64,000 bases of DNA from Acidobacteriaceae bacterium (GCA_030038195.1 JASHPJ010000124.1:81451-145450); one strand, 5' to 3'. Positions 26,179 through 35,253 are shown, counted from the first letter of the stretch. Translations and numbers: made by a program. Notes: generated from the letters alone by a model not told the origin.

Positions 26179-28452
26179 ATGCGAAAGAGATTTGTTGTAT
26201 TTCTGTTCCTTGTTTCTGCTCTGGCCTGCGCACAGGTTCCTCAGAAGACCTTGTCAGGCCATGTCCTTGACCCATCCGGCAATGCGGTTACCCATGCCGC
26301 GATTACTCTTCGCAATACTCTCAGTGGAGCTGGCCTGGCAACGGAGAGTGGTGCGAGCGGTGAATACTCTTTCTCAGGAGTTGAACCGGGCGAATACGTT
26401 CTTACCGCATCGGCATCCGGCTTTGCTGCGCAGACGCGCATTATTACCGCGAAATCTGACATTCCGTCGGCGAACATCGACATTTCGCTCGCCGTGGCAT
26501 CCGTTCAACAGACGGTCACAGTCGTGTCGGGCTCACGAGTGGAGGAGCTACAGCAGGATTCTCCGTTGCCTGTCGATGTCAAGACGAAACAACAGATCGA
26601 GCGCACAGGCTTTGAGAGCGTGGCTGACGTGCTCAGCGAGCTGCCGGGGGTAGTGACGCGCAACAACGCGTCCTATTCCGGCTCGTCGCAGGAGATGATC
26701 GACGGCGTCGCTTCGCAGGATATCCTCGTTTTGCAGGATGGGCTTCCGATAGTCGGGGCGCGCGGCATCAACAGCGGCATCATCGACCTCGATCAGCAGA
26801 ACATCGGCAGGCTCGATCACGTGGAGGTGGTGCGCGGCGCTGCTTCCTCACTCTACGGCACCGACGCCATTGGCGGCGTAATCAACATGATTACGCACGA
26901 GCCAACGCACCCGCTGGAAGGAGGCTTGCGAATCTCCGGCGGTGACTTGGGCGTAGTTGATGGCGACCTCGATCTCGGCTCGCAGTGGAAGAAGCTGACG
27001 GCATACACCGATCTTGAGATGCATCGCATCGACTCCTACTCGCTGGTTCCCGGCGATGAAAGCACCGTCGGCGCGAACAACCGGCGTTACGATGCCTTCC
27101 TCAAGCTGCGCTATCGTTTCAATCCACGCGCTTCCATCGGTTATACGGGTGATGCTTATCATAACGATGCCAACGGCAAGAACGACGATTACACGGGGAC
27201 GGCCGCGTCGGGCTATGACTATGCTGCCAGCACAGACAGCACGCAGACCCATGCGATTGTGGGTGACTTTCTTCCCACCTCGACGACCGCTGTGCAAGCC
27301 CGGCTGTATGAGGCGCGCTACGATTCAAATTCCTACTCCAATCCGATCAATGCCGACAACAGCCTCGGTCCTGAGTTTGACTACGGCAATCTTTACGAGC
27401 GTTATCACCGCGCTGACGCCACGGTGTCGCAGCAGATCGGCACATGGCAATTCCTGCAGGGCGGAGACGAATGGGTACAGGATTCGTATCGCGGCCTGAA
27501 CCGCATTGTCGGCAACGATGATGGGCAGCAGATTACAACCAACGATCTCTGGCTCCAGGATCGCATTCAGTGGAAAAGGCTGATCGTCAATCTGGGCGGG
27601 CGCTACAATCACCACTCGCTTTATGGAAGCCATGTGGTGCCGAAGGTCGGCCTGGTCTATCGCGTCAACGGGCACTGGACGGTGCGCAGCGCGTACGGCA
27701 AAGGCTTCCGCTCGCCGACCATTGGAGAGCTCTATTACCTGTTATTGCATCCTGAGTATGGTTACCAGGTCCTTGGCAACCCAACTTTGCAGCCGGAGCG
27801 CAGCGAGAGCTGGTCAGTGGGCGGAGACTACCAGGTCAACCGGTACAGCCTCGGAGTAACGCTCTATCGGAACAACCTGAACCACCTGATTAACTATATC
27901 TACGCAGGCATGCCCACAGATGAGGCTGAACTCGAAGCTCTGCTTGCCGAGTACGGAATCCCGTTGTCCTTCGGCGCAGAGCCTGGCCTGATGACCTTCG
28001 TCTACACCAACGTCGATCAGGCCTACACGCAGGGCATCAACCTGAAAGGGAGTGTGCTGCTAAGCCGCAGCCTGCGCGTGGATGGCTTCTACGCCTATCT
28101 CGATCCATACGACGTAACCGACAAAGAAACGTTGACCGAGCGCAGCCGCAACTCCGGTTATTTCCGCGCGGAATATTCTGCGCCGCGCCTGGGTTTTGTC
28201 GCCAATATCCGGGGTAACTACTTCGGCCGCTATCTAATTACGCCGACTCCCGTGGAACATGAACAGGCTTACGCGATCTGGAATCTCTATGGCTCCAAGG
28301 AGATTTGTCCCGGCCTGCAGGTCTATGGCGCCATCGAGAACCTGGGCAACAGCCGTGACAGCTTACTGACGCAGAACCCACCCACCTACGACCGCACCGA
28401 CTATGGACGAACCTTCCGCATCGGCCTGCGCTACACGTTTCCGCACGAGTAA
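26179..28452 (+). CDS. TonB-dependent receptor 3 with carboxypeptidase-regulatory domain
   Basis: 757 aa. Signal peptide RFVVFLFLVSALACAQ; regulatory domain (about 28-105, SGHVLDPSGNAVTHAAI); plug (about 125-240) with DVLSELPGVVTRN, VLQDGLPIVGARG and the conserved VEVVRGAASSLYGTDAIGG; then a barrel ending FRIGLRYTF. Unlike the two Oar-like receptors it has the compact size and plug of true ligand-uptake receptors such as cobalamin or siderophore transporters. Followed within 20 nt by a CxC protein and then a CbiX-like chelatase, so one metal-uptake operon is likely. Ligand unknown. Confidence 0.92.
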   Translation: MRKRFVVFLFLVSALACAQVPQKTLSGHVLDPSGNAVTHAAITLRNTLSGAGLATESGASGEYSFSGVEPGEYVLTASASGFAAQTRIITAKSDIPSANIDISLAVASVQQTVTVVSGSRVEELQQDSPLPVDVKTKQQIERTGFESVADVLSELPGVVTRNNASYSGSSQEMIDGVASQDILVLQDGLPIVGARGINSGIIDLDQQNIGRLDHVEVVRGAASSLYGTDAIGGVINMITHEPTHPLEGGLRISGGDLGVVDGDLDLGSQWKKLTAYTDLEMHRIDSYSLVPGDESTVGANNRRYDAFLKLRYRFNPRASIGYTGDAYHNDANGKNDDYTGTAASGYDYAASTDSTQTHAIVGDFLPTSTTAVQARLYEARYDSNSYSNPINADNSLGPEFDYGNLYERYHRADATVSQQIGTWQFLQGGDEWVQDSYRGLNRIVGNDDGQQITTNDLWLQDRIQWKRLIVNLGGRYNHHSLYGSHVVPKVGLVYRVNGHWTVRSAYGKGFRSPTIGELYYLLLHPEYGYQVLGNPTLQPERSESWSVGGDYQVNRYSLGVTLYRNNLNHLINYIYAGMPTDEAELEALLAEYGIPLSFGAEPGLMTFVYTNVDQAYTQGINLKGSVLLSRSLRVDGFYAYLDPYDVTDKETLTERSRNSGYFRAEYSAPRLGFVANIRGNYFGRYLITPTPVEHEQAYAIWNLYGSKEICPGLQVYGAIENLGNSRDSLLTQNPPTYDRTDYGRTFRIGLRYTFPHE

Positions 28453-28469
28453 CCAGTTACGGAGAACTT

Positions 28470-28715
28470 ATGCATGACATCAATGTGGTCCTCGCAGACC
28501 TTCCCGGGCTTGGGCGCGTACGTCTGTGCGAGTGCAATGCGATTCACGTAAGCATCGGGCCGGTCACGCTCAACCTCGAGCCGGCTGCGTTTCTGCAGGT
28601 GGTGGCGCTGATGAACAAAGCCACGGACGAGCTTTCGAAGCTCCGGGAATCCCCCGAGACCGCCGAGAGCCCTTTCCAGATGTTTGGTACACCACAGAGC
28701 CGATTTACGCACTGA
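28470..28715 (+). CDS. Small cytoplasmic CxC protein of unknown function
   Basis: 81 aa, with GGAG 7 nt before ATG 28470 and 17 nt after the receptor stop. It has the segment VRLCECNAIHVSIG, then VTLNLEPAAFLQVVALMNKA, no signal peptide, and a polar tail. The CxC with a nearby His could bind metal. It looks like the small DUF6686-type proteins that accompany metal receptors in other phyla, but that is a weak recollection. Co-transcribed with receptor and chelatase by spacing. Confidence 0.7.
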   Translation: MHDINVVLADLPGLGRVRLCECNAIHVSIGPVTLNLEPAAFLQVVALMNKATDELSKLRESPETAESPFQMFGTPQSRFTH

Positions 28716-28732
28716 GAGAAAAGGAAGACACC

Positions 28733-29695
28733 ATGAAAAAAATTCTTCTTGCACTATTAGCGCTTGGCCTGTCCTGCGCGGCCGCCTTCGGCCAGACACC
28801 GGCAAGCTCGAAACCACCGCGACCGGGCGTGCTCCTGCTGGCACATGGCGGCTCGCTTGAATGGAATGAAGAGGTTCGTCATGTCGCCGATCAGGTCGAT
28901 CTGCAGATTCCCACCGAGGTCGCTTTCGGCATGGCCACGCGATCGGCGATGCAGTCCGCGATCGACCGGCTCGTCGCCCGCAAGGTGACTGAGATTGTCG
29001 CTGTGCCGCTGTTCATTAGCTCGCACAGCTCGGTGATTGATAGCCAGGCCTACCTGCTCGGCCTGCGCGCGCAGATGCCGGAAGACCTCAAAGACTTTGC
29101 CGCAATGGATCACGGAGCGATGGGACACGACGGGACAATGGATCATAGCGCCATGCACGATGCAGCCGCATCCGACGACGCTATGAAGCCGCTTGTCTCG
29201 CCTGTCCCCATCCGCATGGCCTTGGCGCTCGATGCTCACCCGATTGTCGCGGACATTCTCATTGACCGGGCGGCATCCATCAGCAGAGAGCCTGCTCACG
29301 AGGTGGTGATCCTGGTCGCCCACGGTCCGGTTCCAGAAGACGACAACAAGCTCTGGCTCCGGGACATGGGCACGATCGCCGATCGAATGCGCACCAGGAC
29401 GCATTATGCCTCCATCGATTACCTCACGCTGCGTGACGACGCCGACGATCCGGTGAGAAATGCCGCTACTGAGCAGCTTCGGCGCAAAGTCGAAGATGTC
29501 ACGAAAAGCGGCAACACCGCATTGATCGTTCCATTGCTGCTCTCCTACGGTGGAATCGAAGGCGGACTGCGCAAGCGGCTCGATGGCCTGGCCTACCGAA
29601 TGCCTTCGCAGGCGCTTCTTCCCGATGAGCGGATGGTGAGCTGGGTTGTTGCGGCTGCGCAGGAGAATTCTTCTGCAGTTGCCCAGGGGAAATAA
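28733..29695 (+). CDS. Secreted CbiX-like chelatase with His/Met-rich insert
   Basis: 320 aa from ATG 28733 (AAGGAAG upstream); the frame is open further upstream but overlaps the preceding gene. Signal peptide ILLALLALGLSCAAAFGQ. Two CbiX/sirohydrochlorin-chelatase halves: GVLLLAHGGS with ATRSAMQSAID and VPLFISSHSSV, and later EVVILVAHGPVPEDDN with VPLLLSYGGIEGGL. Between them lies a run rich in His, Met and Asp (HGAMGHDGTMDHSAMHD) that looks like a metal chelator. CbiX enzymes are normally cytoplasmic and insert Co, Ni or Fe into tetrapyrroles; an exported version next to a receptor suggests periplasmic metal handling instead. Confidence 0.82.
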   Translation: MKKILLALLALGLSCAAAFGQTPASSKPPRPGVLLLAHGGSLEWNEEVRHVADQVDLQIPTEVAFGMATRSAMQSAIDRLVARKVTEIVAVPLFISSHSSVIDSQAYLLGLRAQMPEDLKDFAAMDHGAMGHDGTMDHSAMHDAAASDDAMKPLVSPVPIRMALALDAHPIVADILIDRAASISREPAHEVVILVAHGPVPEDDNKLWLRDMGTIADRMRTRTHYASIDYLTLRDDADDPVRNAATEQLRRKVEDVTKSGNTALIVPLLLSYGGIEGGLRKRLDGLAYRMPSQALLPDERMVSWVVAAAQENSSAVAQGK

Positions 29696-30238
29696 AAATG
29701 GATGGGCCTGAACACCGTTACCGTCGAGAAACCGCGGACAAGGCGCACCCGAGTCATGCTTGGCGCGGTTTTATTCGTTATGACTGGTGAACAGGTCCAG
29801 GAGATGCAATTGGCGCACTGGCTGCCCGCTACGCATCTCGACGGTTTCGCTGTAGCCGCGCAATAGCGTGGTGCTCGGCCATCGCAACGGGGAATTCTAT
29901 GCCGCCATGCAAGGAATTTCTGACCAGCGCCGTCGAAAGGCTGCCCTTCCGGGCCGCGACGGTCAGCGATCCATTGCCGATGTGGATGCAAACGACGTTG
30001 TTGAAGTGCCGTGCAGCATTGGCAACGACATAATTACCCCGGAGTCCTGCGGCTCATTGCCCGCTGCCGTGCGGGACCTGGTGCTCTCTTTGGGATTTGC
30101 AGGGATTTGCGGGGTTGTGCAAGGTTTTGCAGGGTAGAGACGTGCGGGTTTGACTATATAAGTTATTTATTTTGTTTTGGTTGCTTGGATTTTGAGGCTG
30201 GGAAAATGCGGTTTGGGGAGGGGTAGGGGGTAGCGGGA
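29696..30238. other. Gene-free stretch
   Basis: About 540 nt. Contains short overlapping ORFs without ribosome-binding sites and G/T-rich near-repeats of the type TTTGCAGGG (about 30098-30136). No supported gene or RNA. Confidence 0.5.
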
Positions 30239-30658
30239 TCAGCCGAATTTGGCGGGTTTGGGGGTGCGGAGCAGGGCGCTAAGCGCAACCTGGGCGGCGT
30301 AGAGGAGCTGGCCGCTGCGCTCGGACGGAATCGCTTCGATGAGGATGCCGTAGGCGACGCAGGCGATGAAGTCGCGGATGCCTTCATAGCCGACGAGCGG
30401 AGGCATGGCGCCACGGTAAGCAGCAGCGGCCTCATCAGCGGCGTTGCCTTGGGCCATGGGGCCGTCTTTACGGGCGTTCTTCTTCATGTATTCGTCGAAG
30501 GCCTGCTGCCAGGCTTCGCGGCAGCGGGTGATGGCGGTGGCAGTGCTGTCGGGCGTGGCCGTGGGAGCCGGGGGCAGCACGGTGACGGGCGCAGATGGAT
30601 CGGGCTCGGCGATGAGCTTGAGCAGGGCGAGCTCGAGATTGTCGTCGGACTGAGACAT
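30239..30658 (-). CDS. Hypothetical cytoplasmic protein
   Basis: 139 aa. AGGAG precedes the ATG at 30658 with 6-nt spacing. Acidic N-terminus, a Pro/Thr-rich linker (PAPTATPDSTAT), then two or three helices (CREAWQQAFDEYMKK; IRDFIACVAYGILIEAI). No signal peptide, no motif I recognise. Coding is supported by the ribosome-binding site and balanced composition. Confidence 0.65.
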   Translation of the reverse strand: MSQSDDNLELALLKLIAEPDPSAPVTVLPPAPTATPDSTATAITRCREAWQQAFDEYMKKNARKDGPMAQGNAADEAAAAYRGAMPPLVGYEGIRDFIACVAYGILIEAIPSERSGQLLYAAQVALSALLRTPKPAKFG

Positions 30659-30869
30659 GGTGGTCTCCTGTTCTGAGTGTGCGACGACGGGACATAATTT
30701 TATGCAAAGAGGAACTTCGCGTGGTGTGCCAGAAGTGCATAAGCTGACATCCCAAACCGCAGATTCCGTCCCGGCGTATCTTCGGCTTTCGAACTCGCTC
30801 CGTCGAAAATCATGGAGGCGGTTGGGTCGCCCCTACGGGGCTGGCCGAGCCTTGACCTGCTTGTCCCAG

Positions 30870-31010
30870 GGTTGCGTCCGCCACGGCGGACTTTACCCTG
30901 GGCTATTTTCCGCTGCCCCTCCGGGACGAAGGGACAGTGGTGCCGGCCGATCGGATTCCCAGGGTTCGGTCCGTGCGGCGGGCCGGACTCCACCCTGGGC
31001 TTACTTCGCT
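30870..31010 (+). repeat. Two degenerate copies of a CCCAGGGTT...ACCCTGGGC palindromic repeat
   Basis: Copy 1 (about 30870-30904): CCCAGGGTTGCGTCCG ... CGGACTTTACCCTGGGC. Copy 2 (about 30959-30999): CCCAGGGTTCGGTCCG ... CCGGACTCCACCCTGGGC. Each folds into a long hairpin and is followed by a similar tail with CTCC-GGGA. Intergenic between the hypothetical gene and the ArsR fusion. Confidence 0.7.
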
Positions 31011-31041
31011 TGCTCCATCCGGGAGCGAGGTTGTTGGGGTG

Positions 31042-32139
31042 CTACTGGGGTTTGGCGGCTACGGCGAGGAGGGTCTGGAAGTTGGGCGGGGTGGGTTCCT
31101 TGTCGACGATGCTGGTTTCGATGCGGGTGAAGCCGGAGTTGTGGAGCATGGATTCGAGCTCTTCTTCGGTGAAACCCAGCCATTCGTCGGCGTAAAGGTC
31201 GCGGGCTTCTTCGAAACGGTGGCGGGCGAGGTCGAGGATGATGACGCGGCCGCCGGGGACGAGGATGCGCGCGGCTTCGTGGAGAGCGCGGGCGGGGTGC
31301 AGGGCGTGGTGGAGGGACTGGGAGAAGAAGACGAGATCGACTTCGCGGTCGGCGACGGGCAGCTCCTCCATGTCGCCGAGGCGGTAGTCGATGTTCTGGA
31401 CGCCGTTACGGAGGGCTTCTTCGCGGCCGACTTCGATCATGCGGGCGGAGGAGTCGACGGCGATCACCCGCCTGGCGCGATGGGAGAGTAAGAGAGCGAA
31501 GCTCCCTTCGCCGGCGCCGAGGTCGGCTACGGTGACCGGGGGCATGAGCCGCAGCAAGGCTTCGGCGAGGCTCTTCCAGGACTTGCCGGGGACGTAGTTG
31601 CGGCCGAGGCGTCCGGCGACGGAGTCGAAGAAGGCACGCATCTTGTCCTGGCGCTTGCGCAGGACGCGGCGGCGGGTGGCCTGGTCGGCGGGAGCTTCGG
31701 GGATTTCGCGACGGGCGCGGTCGAGGAGTTCTTGCAGGAGGCTACCGGGGTTTCCCTCAGGGCCTAAAGGCCCATTGCATTGTGGGCTGTCGATGTACGG
31801 GCTGAAGCCCGTACCCTCCTTTTCAGGTCCCTGGTTTTCGGCACGGCTGAATCCGTGCCCTTTCAAGACGGTTGGATCAGTTGCTGTTTGGGTGGCCGGT
31901 ACTTCTGCCGGCCGGGAGATCAACCTATATAGATTGTTTTTGCCGGCGCGGCGGTCTTCGACCAGTCCCGCCTGCTTGAGCTGGGAGAGGTGGGTGGAGA
32001 TGGTGCTCTGGCCCATAACCAGGATTTCCTGTAGCTCGGCGACCGAGAGCTCCTCACCTTCGAGAAGGAGGAGGATACGGAGGCGATTGGGGTCGGCGAC
32101 GACCCGGAGAATTTTTACGATGGACGGCATTGACGGCAT
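31042..32139 (-). CDS. ArsR-type HTH fused to SAM methyltransferase, probable SAM-cycle regulator
   Basis: 365 aa from ATG 32139; the frame is open to ATG 32157, but that codon lies inside the operator. N-terminal winged helix (KILRVVADPNRLRILLLL, LQEILVMGQSTISTHLSQL), then a linker, then a methyltransferase domain with VADLGAGEGSFALLL, VIAVDSSARMI and the LGDMEELPV to HALHPARALHEAARIL region of the UbiE/Methyltransf_11 type. Fusions of this kind commonly stand beside ahcY/metF genes and are thought to sense SAM or SAH. Odd: the linker of about 45 residues is encoded by intergenic-type repeats (see 31795-31868). Divergent from ahcY. Confidence 0.87.
   Translation of the reverse strand: MPSMPSIVKILRVVADPNRLRILLLLEGEELSVAELQEILVMGQSTISTHLSQLKQAGLVEDRRAGKNNLYRLISRPAEVPATQTATDPTVLKGHGFSRAENQGPEKEGTGFSPYIDSPQCNGPLGPEGNPGSLLQELLDRARREIPEAPADQATRRRVLRKRQDKMRAFFDSVAGRLGRNYVPGKSWKSLAEALLRLMPPVTVADLGAGEGSFALLLSHRARRVIAVDSSARMIEVGREEALRNGVQNIDYRLGDMEELPVADREVDLVFFSQSLHHALHPARALHEAARILVPGGRVIILDLARHRFEEARDLYADEWLGFTEEELESMLHNSGFTRIETSIVDKEPTPPNFQTLLAVAAKPQ
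31795..31868 (-). repeat. Intergenic-type palindromes inside a coding region
   Basis: Two hairpins, GTACGGGCTGAAGCCCGTAC (31795-31814) and GGCACGGCTGAATCCGTGCC (about 31840-31859) followed by CTTTCAAG, lie in frame in the ArsR-methyltransferase gene and encode KGHGFSRAE and GFSPYI. The second is the same element as at 48539-48566. Confidence 0.8.
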
Positions 32140-32149
32140 GGGGCTGTTC

Positions 32150-32169
32150 TGATACATATCAATGTATCA
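32150..32169. promoter_or_regulatory. Perfect palindromic operator of the ArsR-type fusion
   Basis: TGATACATATCAATGTATCA: two 8-bp arms with a 4-bp centre (32150-32157 and 32162-32169). It lies 10 nt upstream of the ATG at 32139, which fits autoregulation, and on the way to ahcY, which it may also control from about 275 nt. Confidence 0.75.
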
Positions 32170-32293
32170 CGATGGGACGATGGATTGTGAGTGAAATTGG
32201 TGGTAGAGGATAGCGGAGTTGGCGAGACGGCGAGTTGGTGTCCGTTGCGCGGACAGTAGCGAGTTAGTGGGTGAATGGCCGGGGTAGGATTTG

Positions 32294-32350
32294 TGCTTTC
32301 CCCCTAGCGGCGTCCGCTGCGGCGGATGCCGCTAGGGGTGGGGCATCCAG
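32294..32350. repeat. Acidobacterial TTTCCC...GGGGCA palindromic repeat
   Basis: CCCCTAGCGGC (32301-32311) pairs with GCCGCTAGGGG (32328-32338) around an inner GTCCGC/GCGGAT. Preceded by GCTTTC and followed by TGGGGCATCC, features shared with copies at 35147, 41207, 46041, 47489, 59730 and 62019. Confidence 0.75.
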
Positions 32351-32444
32351 AACCCAGGCATCCGGGATTTTGTGGCTCGTGAGAGAGGCAAGACGGTAAA
32401 AAGCTCGGATTCAGATTTTGAAGGGGAATAAGGAGAGATTGGAT

Positions 32445-33875
32445 ATGGCGAGTTCGACGCTGGAAGTGACGGAGCTGGGATACAAAGTGGCCGATATGGG
32501 TCTGGCCGACTGGGGTCGGAAGGAGATCACCATCGCCGAGCAGGAGATGCCGGGGCTGATGGCGATCCGCAACAAGTATGCGGCGGAGAAGCCGCTCAAG
32601 GGAGTGCGGGTGACGGGATCGCTGCATATGACGATCCAGACGGCGGTGCTGATTGAGACGCTGGTGAGCCTGGGCGCGGAGGTGCGCTGGGCGAGCTGCA
32701 ATATCTTCTCGACGCAGGACCACGCGGCGGCGGCGATTGCGGCCACGGGCGTGCCGGTGTTTGCGTGGAAGGGCGAGACGCTGGAGGAGTACTGGTGGTG
32801 CACGTACCAGGCGCTGAGCCACAAGAATGGCAAGGGGCCGGAGCTGGTGGTGGATGACGGCGGCGACGTGACGCTGCTGATCCACAAGGGGTATGAGCTG
32901 GAAGAGGGCGACGGGTGGGTGAATACGCCGAGCGGCAACCACGAAGAGCAGGTGATCAAAGATCTGTTGAAGCGCGTGCACGCGGAGGACCCGCAGCACT
33001 GGCACAAGGTGGCCAAGGAGTGGCGCGGCGTTTCAGAGGAGACGACCACGGGCGTGCACCGGCTCTACAAGATGATGGAGGCGGGCAAGCTGCTGGTGCC
33101 GGCGATCAACGTGAACGACTCGGTGACGAAGTCGAAGTTTGACAACCTGTATGGCTGCCGCGAGTCGCTGGCGGACGGCATCAAGCGCGCGACGGACGTG
33201 ATGATGGCCGGTAAGGTGGCGGTGATCTGCGGCTACGGCGACGTGGGCAAGGGCTGTGCGCACTCGCTGCGCGGCATGGGCGCGCGGGTGATCGTGACGG
33301 AGATTGACCCGATCAATGCGCTGCAGGCGGCGATGGAAGGCTTCGAGGTGACGACGGTGGAAGACGCGCTGGGCCGTGGCGATATCTACGTGACGTGCAC
33401 CGGCAATACCGACATCATCACCCTCGAGCACATGAAGAAGATGAAGGACCAGGCGATCGTGTGCAACATCGGGCACTTCGACAACGAGATCCAGATGGAC
33501 CGGCTGAACGCGGAGAAAGGCGTGGAGAAGCTGAACATCAAGCCGCAGGTGGACTTCTTCAAGTTCCCGGACGGACACGGAATCTTTATTCTGGCCGAGG
33601 GACGGCTGGTGAACCTGGGCTGCGCCACGGGACACCCGAGCTTTGTGATGTCGAACAGCTTTGCCAACCAGACGCTGGCGCAGATCGACCTGTGGAAGAA
33701 CAAGGATACGTACAAGGTGGCCGTGTATACGCTGCCCAAGAAGCTGGACGAGGAAGTGGCGCGGCTGCATCTGGAAAAGATCGGCGTGAAGCTGACCAGG
33801 CTCTCGCCGAAGCAGGCGGACTACATCGGCGTGCCGGTGGATGGGCCGTTCAAGGCGGAGCATTACAGGTATTAG
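32445..33875 (+). CDS. ahcY: Adenosylhomocysteinase (SAH hydrolase)
   Basis: 476 aa from ATG 32445 with AAGGAGAGA upstream; nine codons of open frame before it are not needed. Hydrolyses S-adenosylhomocysteine to adenosine and homocysteine with bound NAD. Seen: [29 protein letters not shown], the NAD-binding [51 protein letters not shown] and the C-terminal [11 protein letters not shown] and PFKAEHYRY. Lys and Asp of the active site are in the [13 protein letters not shown] segment. It starts the SAM-recycling pair with metF and is divergent from its likely regulator. Confidence 0.97.
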   Translation: MASSTLEVTELGYKVADMGLADWGRKEITIAEQEMPGLMAIRNKYAAEKPLKGVRVTGSLHMTIQTAVLIETLVSLGAEVRWASCNIFSTQDHAAAAIAATGVPVFAWKGETLEEYWWCTYQALSHKNGKGPELVVDDGGDVTLLIHKGYELEEGDGWVNTPSGNHEEQVIKDLLKRVHAEDPQHWHKVAKEWRGVSEETTTGVHRLYKMMEAGKLLVPAINVNDSVTKSKFDNLYGCRESLADGIKRATDVMMAGKVAVICGYGDVGKGCAHSLRGMGARVIVTEIDPINALQAAMEGFEVTTVEDALGRGDIYVTCTGNTDIITLEHMKKMKDQAIVCNIGHFDNEIQMDRLNAEKGVEKLNIKPQVDFFKFPDGHGIFILAEGRLVNLGCATGHPSFVMSNSFANQTLAQIDLWKNKDTYKVAVYTLPKKLDEEVARLHLEKIGVKLTRLSPKQADYIGVPVDGPFKAEHYRY

Positions 33876-33929
33876 GGAATAGGGAATAGGGAATAGGGAA
33901 TAGGGAATAGGGAATAGGGAATAGGGAAT
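33874..33929 (+). repeat. Heptanucleotide microsatellite (AGGGAAT)x8
   Basis: Eight exact tandem units from 33874 to 33929, beginning within the TAG stop codon of ahcY. A partial hairpin (CCGCG/TCTTATT 33945-33956 with AATAAGA/CGCGG 33972-33988) follows and may end the transcript. Confidence 0.95.
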
Positions 33930-34036
33930 AGTAACAACTTCGTGCCGCGTCTTATTGCGGGTAAGTTACGGAATAAGATGGGGCGCGGAGTTGGTTCGTT
34001 CGTGGAGATAGAGTTTTTTGGTTGGATACTCAAGGT

Positions 34037-34903
34037 ATGAGTTCGCCGAAGTTTTCGTTCGAGTTGTTTCCGCCGCGGACGCCGGAGGGGGTGGCGAAGC
34101 TGCCGCAGGTGATTTGTGAGCTGGCTACCGCGCGGCCGGATTATTTTTCGGTGACCTATGGGGCGGGCGGCTCGAACCAGAACGGCACTTATGAAACGCT
34201 GCTGACGGTGGTGAAGCACTGCGGCATTGAAGCTGCGCCGCACCTGACGTGCGTGGGGTCAACACGCGCGCATATTGCCGCGCTGCTGGACCGGTATCGC
34301 GAGGCGGGCGTGAAGCGGATCGTGGCGCTGCGTGGCGATCTGCCGGCGGGGATGGATACGGCTTCTGGGTCCGCATCCGGATTGGGCGAGTTTGGCTATG
34401 CGAACGAGCTGGTGAGCTTCATCCGCGAGCAGCATGGGGCCGCGTTTCACATTGCCGTGGCCGCGTATCCGGAGATGCATCCGCAGGCGGCGGGACCGGG
34501 CGTGGACTTCGACAACTTCCGGCGCAAGGTTGAGGCGGGCGCGGACTCGGCGATTACGCAGCTCTTTTACAACGCCGATGCGTACTTCGACTTTATGGAG
34601 CGGTGTGCGAAGGCGGGGCTGCGGATTCCGGTGATTCCGGGGATCATGCCGATTACGAATACGGCGAGCGCGGTGCGGTTCTGCTCAGGATGCGGCGCGG
34701 ATTTGCCACGCTGGGTGCGGCTGCGGCTCGAAGAGCTGAAGGAGGACAAGGCGGCGGTGGTGGAGTTCGGGCTGGGCGTGGTGACGCGGCTGTGCGAGAC
34801 GCTGCTCAAGAACGGTGCGCCGGGACTGCACTTCTACACGATCAACCAGTCGGAGCCTACGCTGCGGTTGTGGGAGAGGCTGGGGCTGGGCGTGACGGCG
34901 TGA
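34037..34903 (+). CDS. metF: 5,10-methylenetetrahydrofolate reductase
   Basis: 288 aa from ATG 34037 (TTG 34022 is possible). Flavin-dependent TIM barrel making 5-methyl-THF for methionine synthesis. Seen: FSFELFPPRTPEG with the catalytic Glu, VTYGAGGS, LTCVGSTRAHI, VALRGDLPAG, IAVAAYPEMHP, SAITQLFYNADAYFDF, VIPGIMPI and the C-terminal GLHFYTINQSE. Together with ahcY it completes recycling of homocysteine to methionine. The start has only a poor ribosome-binding site. Confidence 0.95.
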   Translation: MSSPKFSFELFPPRTPEGVAKLPQVICELATARPDYFSVTYGAGGSNQNGTYETLLTVVKHCGIEAAPHLTCVGSTRAHIAALLDRYREAGVKRIVALRGDLPAGMDTASGSASGLGEFGYANELVSFIREQHGAAFHIAVAAYPEMHPQAAGPGVDFDNFRRKVEAGADSAITQLFYNADAYFDFMERCAKAGLRIPVIPGIMPITNTASAVRFCSGCGADLPRWVRLRLEELKEDKAAVVEFGLGVVTRLCETLLKNGAPGLHFYTINQSEPTLRLWERLGLGVTA

Positions 34904-34995
34904 GTTTTTCTGTGGCGGGTTGCGGGTTGTGGCTTCCCACCTTCTAGCGTGGTATCCCAGAAGTTCGTATCCTAAATTGGCATCCCAAGCTGCAG

Positions 34996-35070
34996 GTCCC
35001 GCCACGGCGGATCTTCGACCTTCGACTCTCCGCCGCGGCGGACCGCGGCGACCCTCGCTCAGGATGACAG
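34996..35070 (+). repeat. GTCCCGCCACGGCGGATC...CTCAGGATGACA repeat, copy 1
   Basis: Begins GGTCCCGCCACGGCGGATC, then TTCGACCTTCGACT, a GC-rich hairpin and CTCGCTCAGGATGACAG. Same order of blocks as at 36429 and 57748. The rest of 34904-35253 is gene-free. Confidence 0.75.
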
Positions 35071-35146
35071 CGGTATTATGTCATGAACTTCAGAGACAGG
35101 ACACTAGCGCTGGATATGGATTGAAAGGGTAGTTGGTTGGAGGCGT

Positions 35147-35181
35147 GCTTTCCCAGGTCCGAAAATCCGGACCTGGGGCAC
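35147..35181. repeat. TTTCCC...GGGGCACCC palindromic repeat
   Basis: CCCAGGTCCG (35152-35161) pairs with CGGACCTGGG (35168-35177), preceded by GCTTT and followed by GCACCCG. Confidence 0.7.
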
Positions 35182-35253
35182 CCGTTTTCATGCTGGAGTG
35201 CAATTCTTAAAAACCACTTTCCAAAAATCTTCAACAAGCTGGTTGTGTGTACG

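Noticed and set aside
29868..30137. 89-codon plus-strand ORF
   Set aside because: No ribosome-binding site; its C-terminus is a translation of G/T-rich near-repeats.
30659..31041. Plus-strand ORFs of 127-184 codons over 30657-31491
   Set aside because: They are translations of the palindromic repeats and of the antisense strand of the ArsR fusion.
33874..33929. CRISPR-like appearance of the AGGGAAT tandem array
   Set aside because: Units are 7 bases and adjoin directly with no spacers; it is a microsatellite.
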